From the NCBI GenBank assembly GCA_030625905.1, contig DAOUQA010000076.1, positions 1 through 10,228 of the forward strand: 10,228 nucleotides of DNA, in the 5' to 3' direction. The position numbers and the translations under genes were made by a program. The notes under the pieces are model-generated. The model saw only the letters and a program-made list of their open reading frames with translations, did not search any database and was not told the origin of the DNA. Positions 1 to 6,094 of this stretch are shown piece after piece; within the stretch, counting starts at the first letter, position 1, and each line of letters begins with the position of its first letter. The stretch comes from Kiritimatiellales bacterium. Lineage in GTDB: Bacteria; Verrucomicrobiota; Kiritimatiellia; Kiritimatiellales; Pontiellaceae.

Positions 1-1016
1 TCGAGGAATACGCCGCCATCAACGAAACCGTCGATGCCGCCAAAGGACGTCCCGGCGGCCATGGCAACGCCAATATGGTCAATGCCGTGTTGCGCCGTGC
101 CCAGCGCGAGGCCGACCAGATCGCCAGTGAACTCAAGCGGCAGCCCGACGATATCCGCCTCTCGCATCCCGACTTCCTGCTCGAGCGTTGGCGTCGCCAG
201 TTTGGCGAAATCGAGGCGCGCACGCTTGCCGAATGGAATAACCAGCCGCCCCAAACCATCCTGCGTGTCGAGCAGGTCGTGATTTCGCCGACCGACTTCC
301 TTGCCAAATTTTCCGAAGCCGGTATTGAGCTGGAGTTGCATCCGTTCAGCGACCGCGAAAAATTCTACATCCTGCCGCGCGGCCTCGCCGTGCGCAGGCT
401 ACCGGGCTATGACGAAGGCTGGTTTACCGTCCAGGATCCCGCCACCTCCGTCCCCATCGACCTGCTCCGCCCGTTCTCCGGCGAATCCGTGCTCGACGCC
501 TGCGCCGCGCCCGGCGGAAAGACCGCCATGATCGCTTCCCGCATGAAGGGCGAGGGCGAACTCGTCGCCATGGATCTGCACGATGACCGCATTGCCGTGC
601 TCAAGGAAAACATGGGCCGCCTTGGTCTCGATTGGGTTGAGGTTGTGCAGGGCGATGCCCGCAAACCGGAAACCGTGCTTGGCGGCCGCATCTTTGATGC
701 CATCCTGCTCGACGTCCCTTGCCTCAATACCGGCGTTCTGCGCCGTCGGATCGATGCCCGCTGGCGCGTCAACACCAACCGTCTCAAAGCGATTACCGAA
801 ATCCAATACGACCTGCTCTCCGCCTGTGCGGAACTACTCAAGGAAAACGGACGGATCGTCTACAGCACCTGCAGCCTCGAACCCGAGGAAAACGAAGACC
901 TTGTCGCCCGCTGGGTTCGTGAGCATCCCGGTTTCAGCAAAACCAAGGCCAAAAAAACCTTCCCGCCCAAAACCGGCACCGACGGGGCCTTTGCAGCTGT
1001 TATCCGAAAGGATTAG
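1..1016 (+). CDS. rsmB: 16S rRNA (cytosine-5)-methyltransferase RsmB, 5' end missing
   Basis: This enzyme makes m5C in small-subunit rRNA (position 967 in E. coli) using S-adenosylmethionine. The reading frame is open from base 3, so the gene starts left of the window; about 337 residues are visible. The first codons (INETVDAAK, then NMVNAVLRRA) match the end of the N-terminal NusB-like domain. The Rossmann methyltransferase domain follows. The SAM-binding motif DACAAPGGKT is at about 494-523. Motif IV, DVPC followed by NTGVLRRR, starts at 711 and carries one of the two conserved cysteines. YSTCS with the second cysteine is at 861-875, followed by EPEENE. The usual DAPCSGTG is DVPCLNTG here, a mild variation. 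The gene ends with TAG at 1014-1016 and faces the minus-strand genes. The family is clear; the choice of RsmB over other RsmB/F paralogues rests on the NusB-like remnant. Confidence 0.93.
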   Translation, partial: EEYAAINETVDAAKGRPGGHGNANMVNAVLRRAQREADQIASELKRQPDDIRLSHPDFLLERWRRQFGEIEARTLAEWNNQPPQTILRVEQVVISPTDFLAKFSEAGIELELHPFSDREKFYILPRGLAVRRLPGYDEGWFTVQDPATSVPIDLLRPFSGESVLDACAAPGGKTAMIASRMKGEGELVAMDLHDDRIAVLKENMGRLGLDWVEVVQGDARKPETVLGGRIFDAILLDVPCLNTGVLRRRIDARWRVNTNRLKAITEIQYDLLSACAELLKENGRIVYSTCSLEPEENEDLVARWVREHPGFSKTKAKKTFPPKTGTDGAFAAVIRKD

Positions 1017-1029
1017 TTGGGACGGTTGA

Positions 1030-1063
1030 GATGAACTGGCACGGAATTGTGCCTTGCTTCATC
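1030..1063 (+). terminator. Weak hairpin after rsmB, possible terminator
   Basis: Fourteen bases after the rsmB stop, GATGAA (1030-1035) pairs with TTCATC (1058-1063), and inside it GGCAC (1038-1042) pairs with GTGCC (1049-1053). The result is a two-part stem with a small internal loop. It is followed by the moderately T-rich TATTCAATTT rather than a clean U-tract. It lies between two convergent genes, where a terminator is expected. The pairing is seen; the function is inferred. Confidence 0.35.
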
Positions 1064-1114
1064 TATTCAATTTCGCCCACCTTTTCACGTACCTCTCCAT
1101 TGCCTTGTTCGAAA

Positions 1115-1450
1115 TTATTTCCCGGGGGTGAACAACAAGGATACTCCAAGAATCATATTAATTCCAGGAATCAGGAACAACCAAGCAAGCTTGAGATTCC
1201 AACCAATATCACGCATTCTCGGTATGATGGAGATCCAAAATGATGCGATCATAAATATAACACTTAAAAGCAAACAGATAAGCAACACTAGAAGATTATT
1301 GGATTTTTCCATAATCAACTCAACCGGTACGAAAATCAAAGTTAACACAGCGTTGCGGGCAAAATATTCTCCACGTCCGATCCAATATGGAAAGATAAAG
1401 CCCAACAATCCAACTCTGACCTTTTTCCCATAATCCCTTTGCCGTGGCAT
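1115..1450 (-). CDS. DUF805-like small integral membrane protein
   Basis: A 111-residue protein with three hydrophobic stretches, at about residues 34-46, 53-74 and 88-107. Three spots resemble the DUF805 family: GRGEYFARN near residue 25, like the GRixRxEYW start of DUF805; IPRMRDIGW around 76-84, like the RRLHDxG loop between helices; and a short tail ending FTPGK. The family has no settled function; members sit in the inner membrane. I start at the ATG at 1448-1450 because AGGGAAG lies just upstream and the frame further upstream becomes basic, repeat-derived and unlike a protein. The frame does stay open to 1699. Base composition is more AT-rich than the neighbours, which could mean a separate origin. 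The gene is alone, 333 bp after thpR, and converges on rsmB. Confidence 0.6.
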   Translation of the reverse strand: MPRQRDYGKKVRVGLLGFIFPYWIGRGEYFARNAVLTLIFVPVELIMEKSNNLLVLLICLLLSVIFMIASFWISIIPRMRDIGWNLKLAWLFLIPGINMILGVSLLFTPGK

Positions 1451-1476
1451 TATTTCTTCCCTTTCGAACAGTTGAT

Positions 1477-1499
1477 AAGGCAGAAACAGCATCTGCCTT
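1477..1499 (-). promoter_or_regulatory. Perfect 8-bp stem-loop in the leader of the DUF805-like gene
   Basis: AAGGCAGA (1477-1484) and TCTGCCTT (1492-1499) are exact reverse complements around a 7-base loop. On the minus strand the hairpin ends 26 nt before the ATG at 1450, upstream of the ribosome binding site. It could affect translation or mRNA stability. No U-tract follows, so termination is unlikely. Confidence 0.35.
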
Positions 1500-1603
1500 T
1501 GAAATGGTGGCAAGAATACATGGACAAGGATTGCTGGAAAAGAAAGATGTCGCGAAAAAGTGGGGATTGAACCACTGGCGACCCGGCATTTTCTTTGTCC
1601 TGT

Positions 1604-1659
1604 GGATGTAGCGCGTGCCTCCCGAAGGGGGCGCGCCCTCTGCGAGCAGAGAGGCACGC
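1604..1659. repeat. Composite inverted repeat with nested palindromes
   Basis: GCGTGCCTC (1613-1621) and GAGGCACGC (1651-1659) form a perfect 9-bp stem. Inside are CTCTGC/GCAGAG (1638-1651) and a GGGCGCGCCC core. The left side is preceded by TGTAGCG (1607-1613), also found at the start of the unit at 1741-1764, so the units look related. It could fold as a branched RNA or a cruciform. Its size and structure suit a non-coding interspersed repeat (REP- or MITE-like). Confidence 0.6.
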
Positions 1660-1704
1660 ACACCTTTGTGCGAAACGCCGCCAAAAGATTCAGGTTCACC
1701 CTGA

Positions 1705-1788
1705 TCGGCTCGCAGAGCCGACACTACAACAGCGCATCGGTGTAGCGTCGGCTCTATGAGCCGAGCGGGGTCAACGCCCCCACCTACA
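1705..1788. repeat. Pair of inverted TCGGCTC-NNN-GAGCCGA repeat units
   Basis: Two palindromes of the form TCGGCTC-3 nt-GAGCCGA lie at 1705-1721 (spacer GCA) and 1748-1764 (spacer TAT). Each is flanked by a CTACA/TGTAG tag, giving 24-bp units at 1705-1728 and 1741-1764 in opposite orientation. They match at 21 of 24 positions, separated by 12 bp. A GGGG/CCCC stem (1767-1780) and a terminal CTACA (1784-1788) follow. The thpR stop codon (1784-1786) lies in this last tag, so the repeat touches the end of that gene. This may act as the thpR transcript end, but no U-tract is present. Confidence 0.7.
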
Positions 1789-2347
1789 GCAACGTCGTGC
1801 GGTGGAGGACGGTGTATTCCGCGCCACGGGGCTTGAGCTGGCTTTGGATCAGTTGCACCGCGTTGATGCGGTTTTGGCCCAGCGGCTCGTTCTTGTACTT
1901 TTCCAGTTTGGCCAGCAGGGAGTCGGTGTGGTTCGGCGCCTTGACCCGCCCGAGGGTGAGGTGGGGCGAGAACGGCTTGTCGTCGAATCCAATTTGCGTA
2001 GCTTGGAGCGCACCGATGGTTTTGCGATACAGTTCCATCAACGGGGGACAATCAACAATGCCCGCCCAGATTACGCGCGGTCGGTTTGGCCGGCCGAAAT
2101 ATCCCGTGCCCTCGGCTTCCAGTTCGAATGGCCCAAGCCCATGGATGTTTTCATCAAGCGCGGTTTTCAGTGGCGGGAGCTTCTGAATCGGAATGTCACC
2201 GAGAAAGGCGAGGGTGAGGTGGATATTCTGCGGCTTTACCCAACGGACATTCGCATGGGACATTTTTAGCTTTCGCTGAAGCTCGTCCAGCTTCCCACGA
2301 ATTCCATCGCCAATATCGACCGCAATGAATGCCCGGATCGTTTCCAT
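1784..2347 (-). CDS. thpR: RNA 2',3'-cyclic phosphodiesterase ThpR (2H family)
   Basis: A cytosolic 187-residue member of the 2H phosphoesterase (LigT) superfamily. It is expected to hydrolyse 2',3'-cyclic phosphate ends of RNA to 2'-phosphates; the family was first described as a 2'-5' RNA ligase. Both catalytic HxTx motifs are present as HLTL, at residues 43-46 and 129-132, at normal spacing. Other family signatures are the N-terminus IRAFIAVDI, VRWVKPQNIHLTLAFLG, and FSPHLTLGRVK. Length is normal. The ATG at 2345-2347 has GGAGT 6 nt upstream. The stop codon lies in the edge of the repeat at 1705-1788. It follows the S4-domain gene after a 268-bp gap, so it may have its own promoter. The annotation is secure; the exact substrate is not. 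Confidence 0.93.
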   Translation of the reverse strand: METIRAFIAVDIGDGIRGKLDELQRKLKMSHANVRWVKPQNIHLTLAFLGDIPIQKLPPLKTALDENIHGLGPFELEAEGTGYFGRPNRPRVIWAGIVDCPPLMELYRKTIGALQATQIGFDDKPFSPHLTLGRVKAPNHTDSLLAKLEKYKNEPLGQNRINAVQLIQSQLKPRGAEYTVLHRTTLL

Positions 2348-2615
2348 GCAGCAACTCCTTTTTTAGGGGACTCGAACTTCCCATTGTACCGCTTCACCCG
2401 AAGGGAAAGCGGTGCCGTGTGAGCGGAATCTGTTCGAACGGAGAACGCTTGAACCACTCCGCGTTGCTTCGTTATTTCCCTCCGGGAAATTATCAATCGC
2501 AAGGCTCATGGCCTCCCGCTGGTCGGGGAAGCGTTGCTACACCAAAGCGACCTCGCTTGCTTTGAACAACCGGGACGGTTGTTCTACTTTCAGCCGGCAA
2601 CGATTCGTGAATGAC
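2348..2615. repeat. Gene-free stretch with four palindromes in a row
   Basis: Four stem-loops occur within 200 bp. ACCGCTT/AAGCGGT (2388-2413) has an inner CCC-GAA-GGG. ATTTCCC-TCC-GGGAAAT (2474-2490) has 7 bp. AAGCG-ACCT-CGCTT lies at 2545-2558. GAACAACCG-GGA-CGGTTGTTC (2564-2584) has 9 bp. GCGTTGCT also appears twice (2461 and 2531). No open frame here has protein-like composition on either strand. The arrangement resembles clustered REP-type palindromes between the S4 gene and thpR. The last hairpin, 31 nt past the S4 stop, could end that transcript. Confidence 0.55.
2564..2584 (-). terminator. 9-bp perfect hairpin after the S4-domain gene
   Basis: GAACAACCG (2564-2572) pairs perfectly with CGGTTGTTC (2576-2584) around a 3-base loop. 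It begins 31 nt after the S4 gene stop. On the minus strand it is followed by AAAGC, not a run of T, so a standard intrinsic terminator is not supported; it may only protect the 3' end or mark a Rho-dependent end. Confidence 0.3.
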
Positions 2616-2825
2616 CTAGGCCTGCGCCACCTCAATGGTGTTGCCGGCGAATTCGACGGTTTGGCCGGGGCGGATCTTGCAGCGCTTGCGGGTTTCGAGC
2701 TGGCCATCGACGGTGACGAGTCCCTGCGCGACGACTTCCTTGCCCTCCCCGCCGGACATGACGAGGTTCGCGGCCTTGAGCAGCTTGCACAGTTCGATGT
2801 ATTCGCCTTTGATAGGAAAGTTCAT
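2616..2825 (-). CDS. YbcJ-like S4-domain RNA-binding protein
   Basis: A 69-residue cytosolic protein consisting of a single S4 RNA-binding fold. The line GLVTVDG...ETRKRCKI at residues 35-51, followed by PGQTVEFAG, matches the E. coli YbcJ family (GQVKVDGAVETRKRCKI). ELCKLLKAANLV near the start matches the first S4 helix. Family members are thought to bind structured or ribosomal RNA, without a firm target. I start at the ATG at 2823-2825 because MNFPIKGEYIEL is where the family begins. A GTG further up at 2859-2861 would add residues (VYLWRF) that come from the interspersed repeat at 2837-2912. The ribosome binding site is weak (TAAGAG). It is 87 bp after the 85-residue gene and probably in the same transcript. 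Confidence 0.88.
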   Translation of the reverse strand: MNFPIKGEYIELCKLLKAANLVMSGGEGKEVVAQGLVTVDGQLETRKRCKIRPGQTVEFAGNTIEVAQA

Positions 2826-2836
2826 GCTCTTAAACC

Positions 2837-2912
2837 GCCACAGATAAACACGGAGAAACACAGATTAAATCATAACGTTCAAATTCAGTGTTCATCCGTG
2901 TTGTTCCGTGGC
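2837..2912. repeat. ACAGAT-type interspersed repeat, imperfect inverted pair (copy 2)
   Basis: The left arm (2837-2866, starting GCCACAGATAAACACGG) and the reverse complement of the right arm (2881-2912, starting GCCACGGAACAACACGG) match at 23 of the first 30 positions. It fills nearly the whole gap between the 85-residue gene and the S4 gene, and its right edge abuts the TAA stop at 2913-2915. The same consensus, built from CCACAGAT and ACACAGAT words, appears at 7458-7532. Confidence 0.75.
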
Positions 2913-3170
2913 TTACATTTCTGCGGCCTTCTTTAGTTTCCGGACGAGTTCCAGATTCTTGAAAGGGGTGCGGCGGCGGTTGTAGAGGGCTTCCATCTTT
3001 TCTTCGAGGGTATTCCAGTCATCGGAAGTCGGCGGGGTGTCGTAGTCCCAGAATTCCTCGTCGGAGCGCTTGGTTTGCCACTTCATTCTGCCTTTGCCGA
3101 GAAAGGTGATGCGGATTTTGCGCTTTACGCCGCCTTCGAGTTTTTCGACCCATTCGATATCTGCTTTCAC
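2913..3170 (-). CDS. Unrecognised 85-residue cytosolic protein
   Basis: I do not recognise this family. It is small, charged and soluble, with no signal peptide or membrane segment. The N-terminal half looks like beta strands (ADIEWVEKLEGG, then KRKIRITFLGKG, then RMKWQTKR). The middle is acidic and aromatic (DEEFWDYDTPPTSDDW). The C-terminal third is a basic helix (LEEKMEALYNRRR...LVRKLKKAA). The start is a GTG (3168-3170) supported by GGAG about 9 nt upstream. It lies 23 bp after the two-TM gene and reads as the end of the Bat-operon tail. Sound codon structure, a good ribosome binding site and tight packing argue that it is real. Confidence 0.75.
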   Translation of the reverse strand: MKADIEWVEKLEGGVKRKIRITFLGKGRMKWQTKRSDEEFWDYDTPPTSDDWNTLEEKMEALYNRRRTPFKNLELVRKLKKAAEM

Positions 3171-3193
3171 GCGGGGTCTCCAGGGCGAGGGTA

Positions 3194-3415
3194 TTATTTC
3201 GGGTAGAACCAGCGTCCGGCTGTGCCGGCAATGATGCAGATGCCGGCGATAATGATCCCGATGAGCGGGAACAGCATCCGCCGTTGGTTGAGCGCAACAT
3301 CATACTGCGCCTGTTCCTTGAGGAGGAAATAAAGTGCGGCGGAAACCGCCAATGAAATGATCGCCACCCACCAGAGCAGAGTCTTCGGATTAATTGGATT
3401 TTTCTTACCCTTCAT
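3194..3415 (-). CDS. Small two-TM membrane protein next to batE
   Basis: A 73-residue protein with a basic N-terminus (MKGKKNPINPK) and two hydrophobic helices, at about residues 13-32 and 48-66, joined by a polar loop (KEQAQYDVALNQRR) and ending RWFYPK. By the positive-inside rule both ends may face the cytoplasm with the loop outside, although the loop also ends in RR. No family is recognised. The ATG at 3413-3415 has no Shine-Dalgarno; instead the minus strand there reads TCCTCCTTCC, like the 16S anti-Shine-Dalgarno. It follows BatE by 36 bp and precedes the 85-residue gene by 23 bp, so co-transcription with the Bat genes is likely. Confidence 0.75.
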   Translation of the reverse strand: MKGKKNPINPKTLLWWVAIISLAVSAALYFLLKEQAQYDVALNQRRMLFPLIGIIIAGICIIAGTAGRWFYPK

Positions 3416-3451
3416 AGGAAGGAGGATTTATGTACGAACGCCTTTGGATTA

Positions 3452-4240
3452 TCAAGGATAAACTCTTTTGATATATTTCGTCTTCAGCCATCCCTTCTTG
3501 CCGTCATACTCGATTTCAATCCATCCCTTGGTATCGGTTCCGTGTTGGCTAACCAGTGCGGCGACTGGAACCTTGTAGTGGGCGGTGGCTCCTTCGATGG
3601 GGCCAAACAGGGCGGTGGCACCGGATTGGACTACCACCCATTCAGGATGGGTTCTGAGTTGCTGCCAATGCCACCAGCCGCCAGCTGTCAGCAGGATGAA
3701 CAGGGCGGGTAGCAGGCTTAGCTTGGCCAAGGTGCGTTTGGCTGGACGAACCAGCATGCCGAGGATCAGCAGCAGGATAAAGACGATGTAGCCCCCGGTA
3801 GCCGCCACGATCCATCCGGTTTGCGATAGAACATTAAGGAGCCGTTCAAGGAAGGAGGGGGTGGGTTCCGCCGCACCGGCGGCGTTGAGTGCAAAGTGCA
3901 GGTTGGCGCGGATATCGGGATCGCGTGGGGCTTTGTACCACGCCTTGCGGTAGTGCAAAACGGCCTCGGGCAGGTTGCCGTTCTTAAAATGGGCGTTGGC
4001 GAGGTTGTAGTGTAGCTCGACGTTGTCAACCCCGTTGCTGGTTAGCTGCCTGTAAAGGGAGGCGGCCTCGGCATAGCACCCTCCGTCGTAGGCGGCCTGA
4101 GCGGCAAGGAATAGACCTGATTTCTGGTTTTTGATATCCGATTGACGGGGTTGCGATATTTCTGTTCCGCCCTCTTCGAGTGCGGAAGAGGCAAGCACGG
4201 CAAGCAGGGTGGCCGCTATGATGGCGAGAACGGTTTTCAT
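3452..4240 (-). CDS. batE: BatE-like TPR protein with C-terminal SH3-like domain
   Basis: A 262-residue envelope protein, probably the BatE component of the aerotolerance complex. Order of parts: signal peptide MKTVLAIIAATLLAVLASSA; two TPR units at about residues 43-107 (AAYDGGCYAEAASLYRQL, then LHYNLANAHFKNGNLPEAV); two membrane helices at about 143-163 and 172-190; and a bacterial SH3-like domain at about 200-262 (TALFGPIEGA, KGWIEIEYDGKKGWLK). This order is typical of BatE. I chose the ATG at 4238-4240: it overlaps the BatD stop as ATGA, has AAAGGA upstream, and gives a clean signal peptide. The frame has another ATG at 4258 that would add MRKDEA. The TPR part should be periplasmic and bind partners; the SH3-like part may touch cell-wall or protein ligands. 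Confidence 0.85.
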   Translation of the reverse strand: MKTVLAIIAATLLAVLASSALEEGGTEISQPRQSDIKNQKSGLFLAAQAAYDGGCYAEAASLYRQLTSNGVDNVELHYNLANAHFKNGNLPEAVLHYRKAWYKAPRDPDIRANLHFALNAAGAAEPTPSFLERLLNVLSQTGWIVAATGGYIVFILLLILGMLVRPAKRTLAKLSLLPALFILLTAGGWWHWQQLRTHPEWVVVQSGATALFGPIEGATAHYKVPVAALVSQHGTDTKGWIEIEYDGKKGWLKTKYIKRVYP

Positions 4241-6033
4241 AGCTTCATCCTTTCGCATTTGCGCAACGTGGTGTTGAGCTGTTGGAGCAGGGCTTTCATC
4301 TCTTTCTTGGACCCTTCGCCAGAGCGCAGGCCATAGCGGCGATGCTCAATGGTGCCAAAGAGGGTTTCGAGTGCCTCGGTTTCCTTGGGTACGCGGGCCA
4401 AGACCGTCGGCAGGGTCACTTCGCCCGGTGCGAGGTTGAGGCGGTGGCCGAAGTAGTCGGCCAAGGCGTTCCACAGGGCTTCGTAGAAAGCGGTTTCGTC
4501 TTTCTTGCGCAGGGCTTGTTCGGCAAGCTGCACGTTGTGGCGTGCCGCCTTGGGGGCCTTTTGCCGGCGGGCCAGGGCGACATTGGAGGCCAGTCGGTTC
4601 CGGCGTGCCGTTATACCAGCAACAACGGCAAGCGACAGTGCCGGAAGGAGAAGCAAAACATGGAATAGGCGTGTTCGATGCCAAGGAATGCCACCGGCAG
4701 TCTTCCATTTTTTTGGAACGGACTTGAGGTAGACAATGTCACGGCCAAGGATTTCGGTTCCCTGCCTAATTGAACTCGGGACGGTGGCAATGATCTGCGC
4801 GGCTTGCTGCCTGGCTTCGACACGGATGGGGAAGGGCCCCTTGGTGATGGTGCGGAAGTCAGCGGTTTTTGTGTTGAAGTATGAAAAAGCAATGGAGGGA
4901 ATATTCGTGACGGAATCCGATGAGGGGATGATCACCTGTTCGAAGATCACTTCGTTCGGGTTTTGCGAGGGCAGGGTGCGCGCCTCGTAGAGTTTTAGGT
5001 TGTGGTTCGCCTCGATGGTTGGGGGTGTGATCTGGTTGATGTTTCCTCGGCCGGAAATCCGCATTTTAACGGTAATGGGTTCGCCGACCTTCACCGTTGC
5101 AGGACCGATGCCCACTTTGAAGTCAAAAGCACCGACGCCGCCGGAAAAGCTATCCGGGCGCCGCTCGGTGGGCACGGGCTTCACCGCCACTTCGAGGGCA
5201 TTGCAATCGAGCCCGATCGGGCGCGTTTCCTGCCGACCGAAAAAGTCGCCGAAGAAGGGGTCGTCAAAGCCATAGGAGCGGCGGTTTTGTCGGGGAATGA
5301 TCACGTTCAGCTGCACTTCAGGGCGGAAGGTGAAGGTGCCCGCCGTGAGGGTTTTGGCGCTGGTGCGCAGGGTGTAGACGTTGAAGATGACGCCGCTCCG
5401 ATCTTTCCTCACCTTGTCGGTTACCTCCCATTTCAGCTCGCCCTCCATGCCGCTTTCAGGTATTCCGCCACGCAGGCTAAAGTTGCCGTCAATCTGTATG
5501 CCGTCGCGGATATAGACCTTCAGGTCTAGGTTGAACGGTTCGTGCACATACGGTGCCTCGCGATCGGTGGTGATGCGCGAAAACATGATTTCGGAGATTT
5601 GCTGCGCCTCCTTGTCATCCTCCGGCTTGATGACCCGCAGCTGTGCCAAAACCTCTTTCTGCCCACCCTTGTATTTGCAGGTGACGGGGCCGATTGTGAA
5701 GTCACCGATCTTGGTGGGGGTGACAAGGTAGCTGTGGATAATCTTCGAGGTACGCTTCATGTTGATAATGCGCGTTTCGGAGCTTTGGCCTTGATACTGG
5801 ACCCGCAATCCCTCGACCTCGGGAATGTCGATCGCATCGCCCTTGGTGTTGATAAACTCGATTTTCAGCACCGCACGGTCCAGCAGACTAATCAACTGCG
5901 GCTGAATGGACATCTGCACGTCGGCGGCGAATGCTGTAAGCACGCTGCCGAATATCGAACAGAGAACAAGGAATATCGAATAACGAAGTTTCCTTCTCCT
6001 CAGTCCAAGTTGCATTCCTTCGAAATTCATCAT
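4237..6033 (-). CDS. batD: BatD, exported membrane-anchored aerotolerance protein
   Basis: A 598-residue BatD-family protein. It has a signal peptide (basic RRRK near residue 12, hydrophobic core about 18-33, likely cleavage after AFA at 36). Periplasmic beta-rich BatD domains follow, to about residue 450: VQMSIQPQLISLLDRAVLKIEF, then YQGQSSETRIIN, FTIGPV, and a second set from about 303 (DFKVGIGPATVKVGEPITVKMRISGRGNI). One membrane helix is at about 456-475. A cytoplasmic helical tail at about 500-598 (AFYEALWNALADYFGHRL) resembles the tail of the edge gene. The motif DDPFFGDFF is at 257-265. The start is uncertain: ATGs at 6033, 6030 and 6015 are in frame, with AAGGA just before the first. 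Codons for about 16-29 are a copy of an interspersed repeat. The stop overlaps the batE start (ATGA). Role: scaffold of the Bat complex, by family. Confidence 0.9.
   Translation of the reverse strand: MMNFEGMQLGLRRRKLRYSIFLVLCSIFGSVLTAFAADVQMSIQPQLISLLDRAVLKIEFINTKGDAIDIPEVEGLRVQYQGQSSETRIINMKRTSKIIHSYLVTPTKIGDFTIGPVTCKYKGGQKEVLAQLRVIKPEDDKEAQQISEIMFSRITTDREAPYVHEPFNLDLKVYIRDGIQIDGNFSLRGGIPESGMEGELKWEVTDKVRKDRSGVIFNVYTLRTSAKTLTAGTFTFRPEVQLNVIIPRQNRRSYGFDDPFFGDFFGRQETRPIGLDCNALEVAVKPVPTERRPDSFSGGVGAFDFKVGIGPATVKVGEPITVKMRISGRGNINQITPPTIEANHNLKLYEARTLPSQNPNEVIFEQVIIPSSDSVTNIPSIAFSYFNTKTADFRTITKGPFPIRVEARQQAAQIIATVPSSIRQGTEILGRDIVYLKSVPKKWKTAGGIPWHRTRLFHVLLLLPALSLAVVAGITARRNRLASNVALARRQKAPKAARHNVQLAEQALRKKDETAFYEALWNALADYFGHRLNLAPGEVTLPTVLARVPKETEALETLFGTIEHRRYGLRSGEGSKKEMKALLQQLNTTLRKCERMKL
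5950..5989 (+). repeat. GAATATCGAA interspersed repeat, plus-strand copy inside batD
   Basis: This 40-bp unit starts GAATATCGAACAGAG and contains GAACAAGGAATATCGAAT. It matches the minus-strand unit at 6555-6594 at 32 of 40 positions. It lies in the batD coding region; read on the minus strand it gives KLRYSIFLVLCSIF, the n/h-region boundary and hydrophobic core of the BatD signal peptide. Confidence 0.75.
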
Positions 6034-6048
6034 TCCTTATTCATTATT

Positions 6049-6094
6049 CAAAGATTGGTGATTATCGCTTTGTAAGCGAAATCACCAATCTTTG
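6049..6094. promoter_or_regulatory. 46-nt near-perfect hairpin between batC and batD
   Basis: CAAAGATTGGTGATT (6049-6063) and AATCACCAATCTTTG (6080-6094) are perfect 15-bp reverse complements. Inside, TCGCTT (6065-6070) pairs with AAGCGA (6074-6079), leaving one bulged A at 6064 and a TGT loop. The right arm contains the last codons and stop of the BatC-like gene (KDW-stop). On the minus strand the hairpin ends 15 nt before the batD start and no T-run follows. It is more likely an RNA processing, stability or translation-control element than a terminator. Confidence 0.75.

Larger units (their letters stand above)
1451..1783. other. Gene-free, palindrome-rich intergenic region
   Basis: This 333-bp stretch between thpR and the DUF805-like gene has open frames on both strands, but none shows protein-like composition or a recognisable domain. 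It holds the leader hairpin at 1477-1499, a small AGTGG/CCACT stem at 1559-1576, and the palindromic repeat units at 1604-1659 and 1705-1788, described separately. I could not identify a confident promoter, although one for the DUF805-like gene should lie here. Confidence 0.7.

Noticed and set aside
1559..1576. Possible tRNA T-arm on the minus strand (GGTTCAATCC in an AGTGG/CCACT stem)
   Set aside because: The loop is one base off the T-loop consensus and no acceptor, anticodon or D-arm can be built from the flanking bases.
1451..1699. N-terminal extension of the DUF805-like protein up to 1699
   Set aside because: The added residues are Arg/Pro/Ser-rich, derive from the palindromic repeat and do not fit the family; a ribosome site supports the start at 1450.
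1320..2051. 243-codon open frame on the minus strand overlapping thpR and the intergenic repeats
   Set aside because: It lies in a different frame from thpR, is rich in Pro, Arg and His, and runs through repeat DNA. ThpR has both catalytic motifs, so this frame is a shadow.
2388..2584. CRISPR array
   Set aside because: The palindromes differ from each other and have no regular repeat-spacer pattern.
2412..2936. 174-codon plus-strand frame across the S4 gene
   Set aside because: It is antisense to a clear S4-domain protein and extends through palindromes and a repeat; no domain is recognisable.
5542..6075. 177-codon plus-strand frame antisense to the start of batD
   Set aside because: No family resemblance; its end (EYRTENKEYR..., HHSLFII) is translated repeat DNA, and batD on the other strand is secure.
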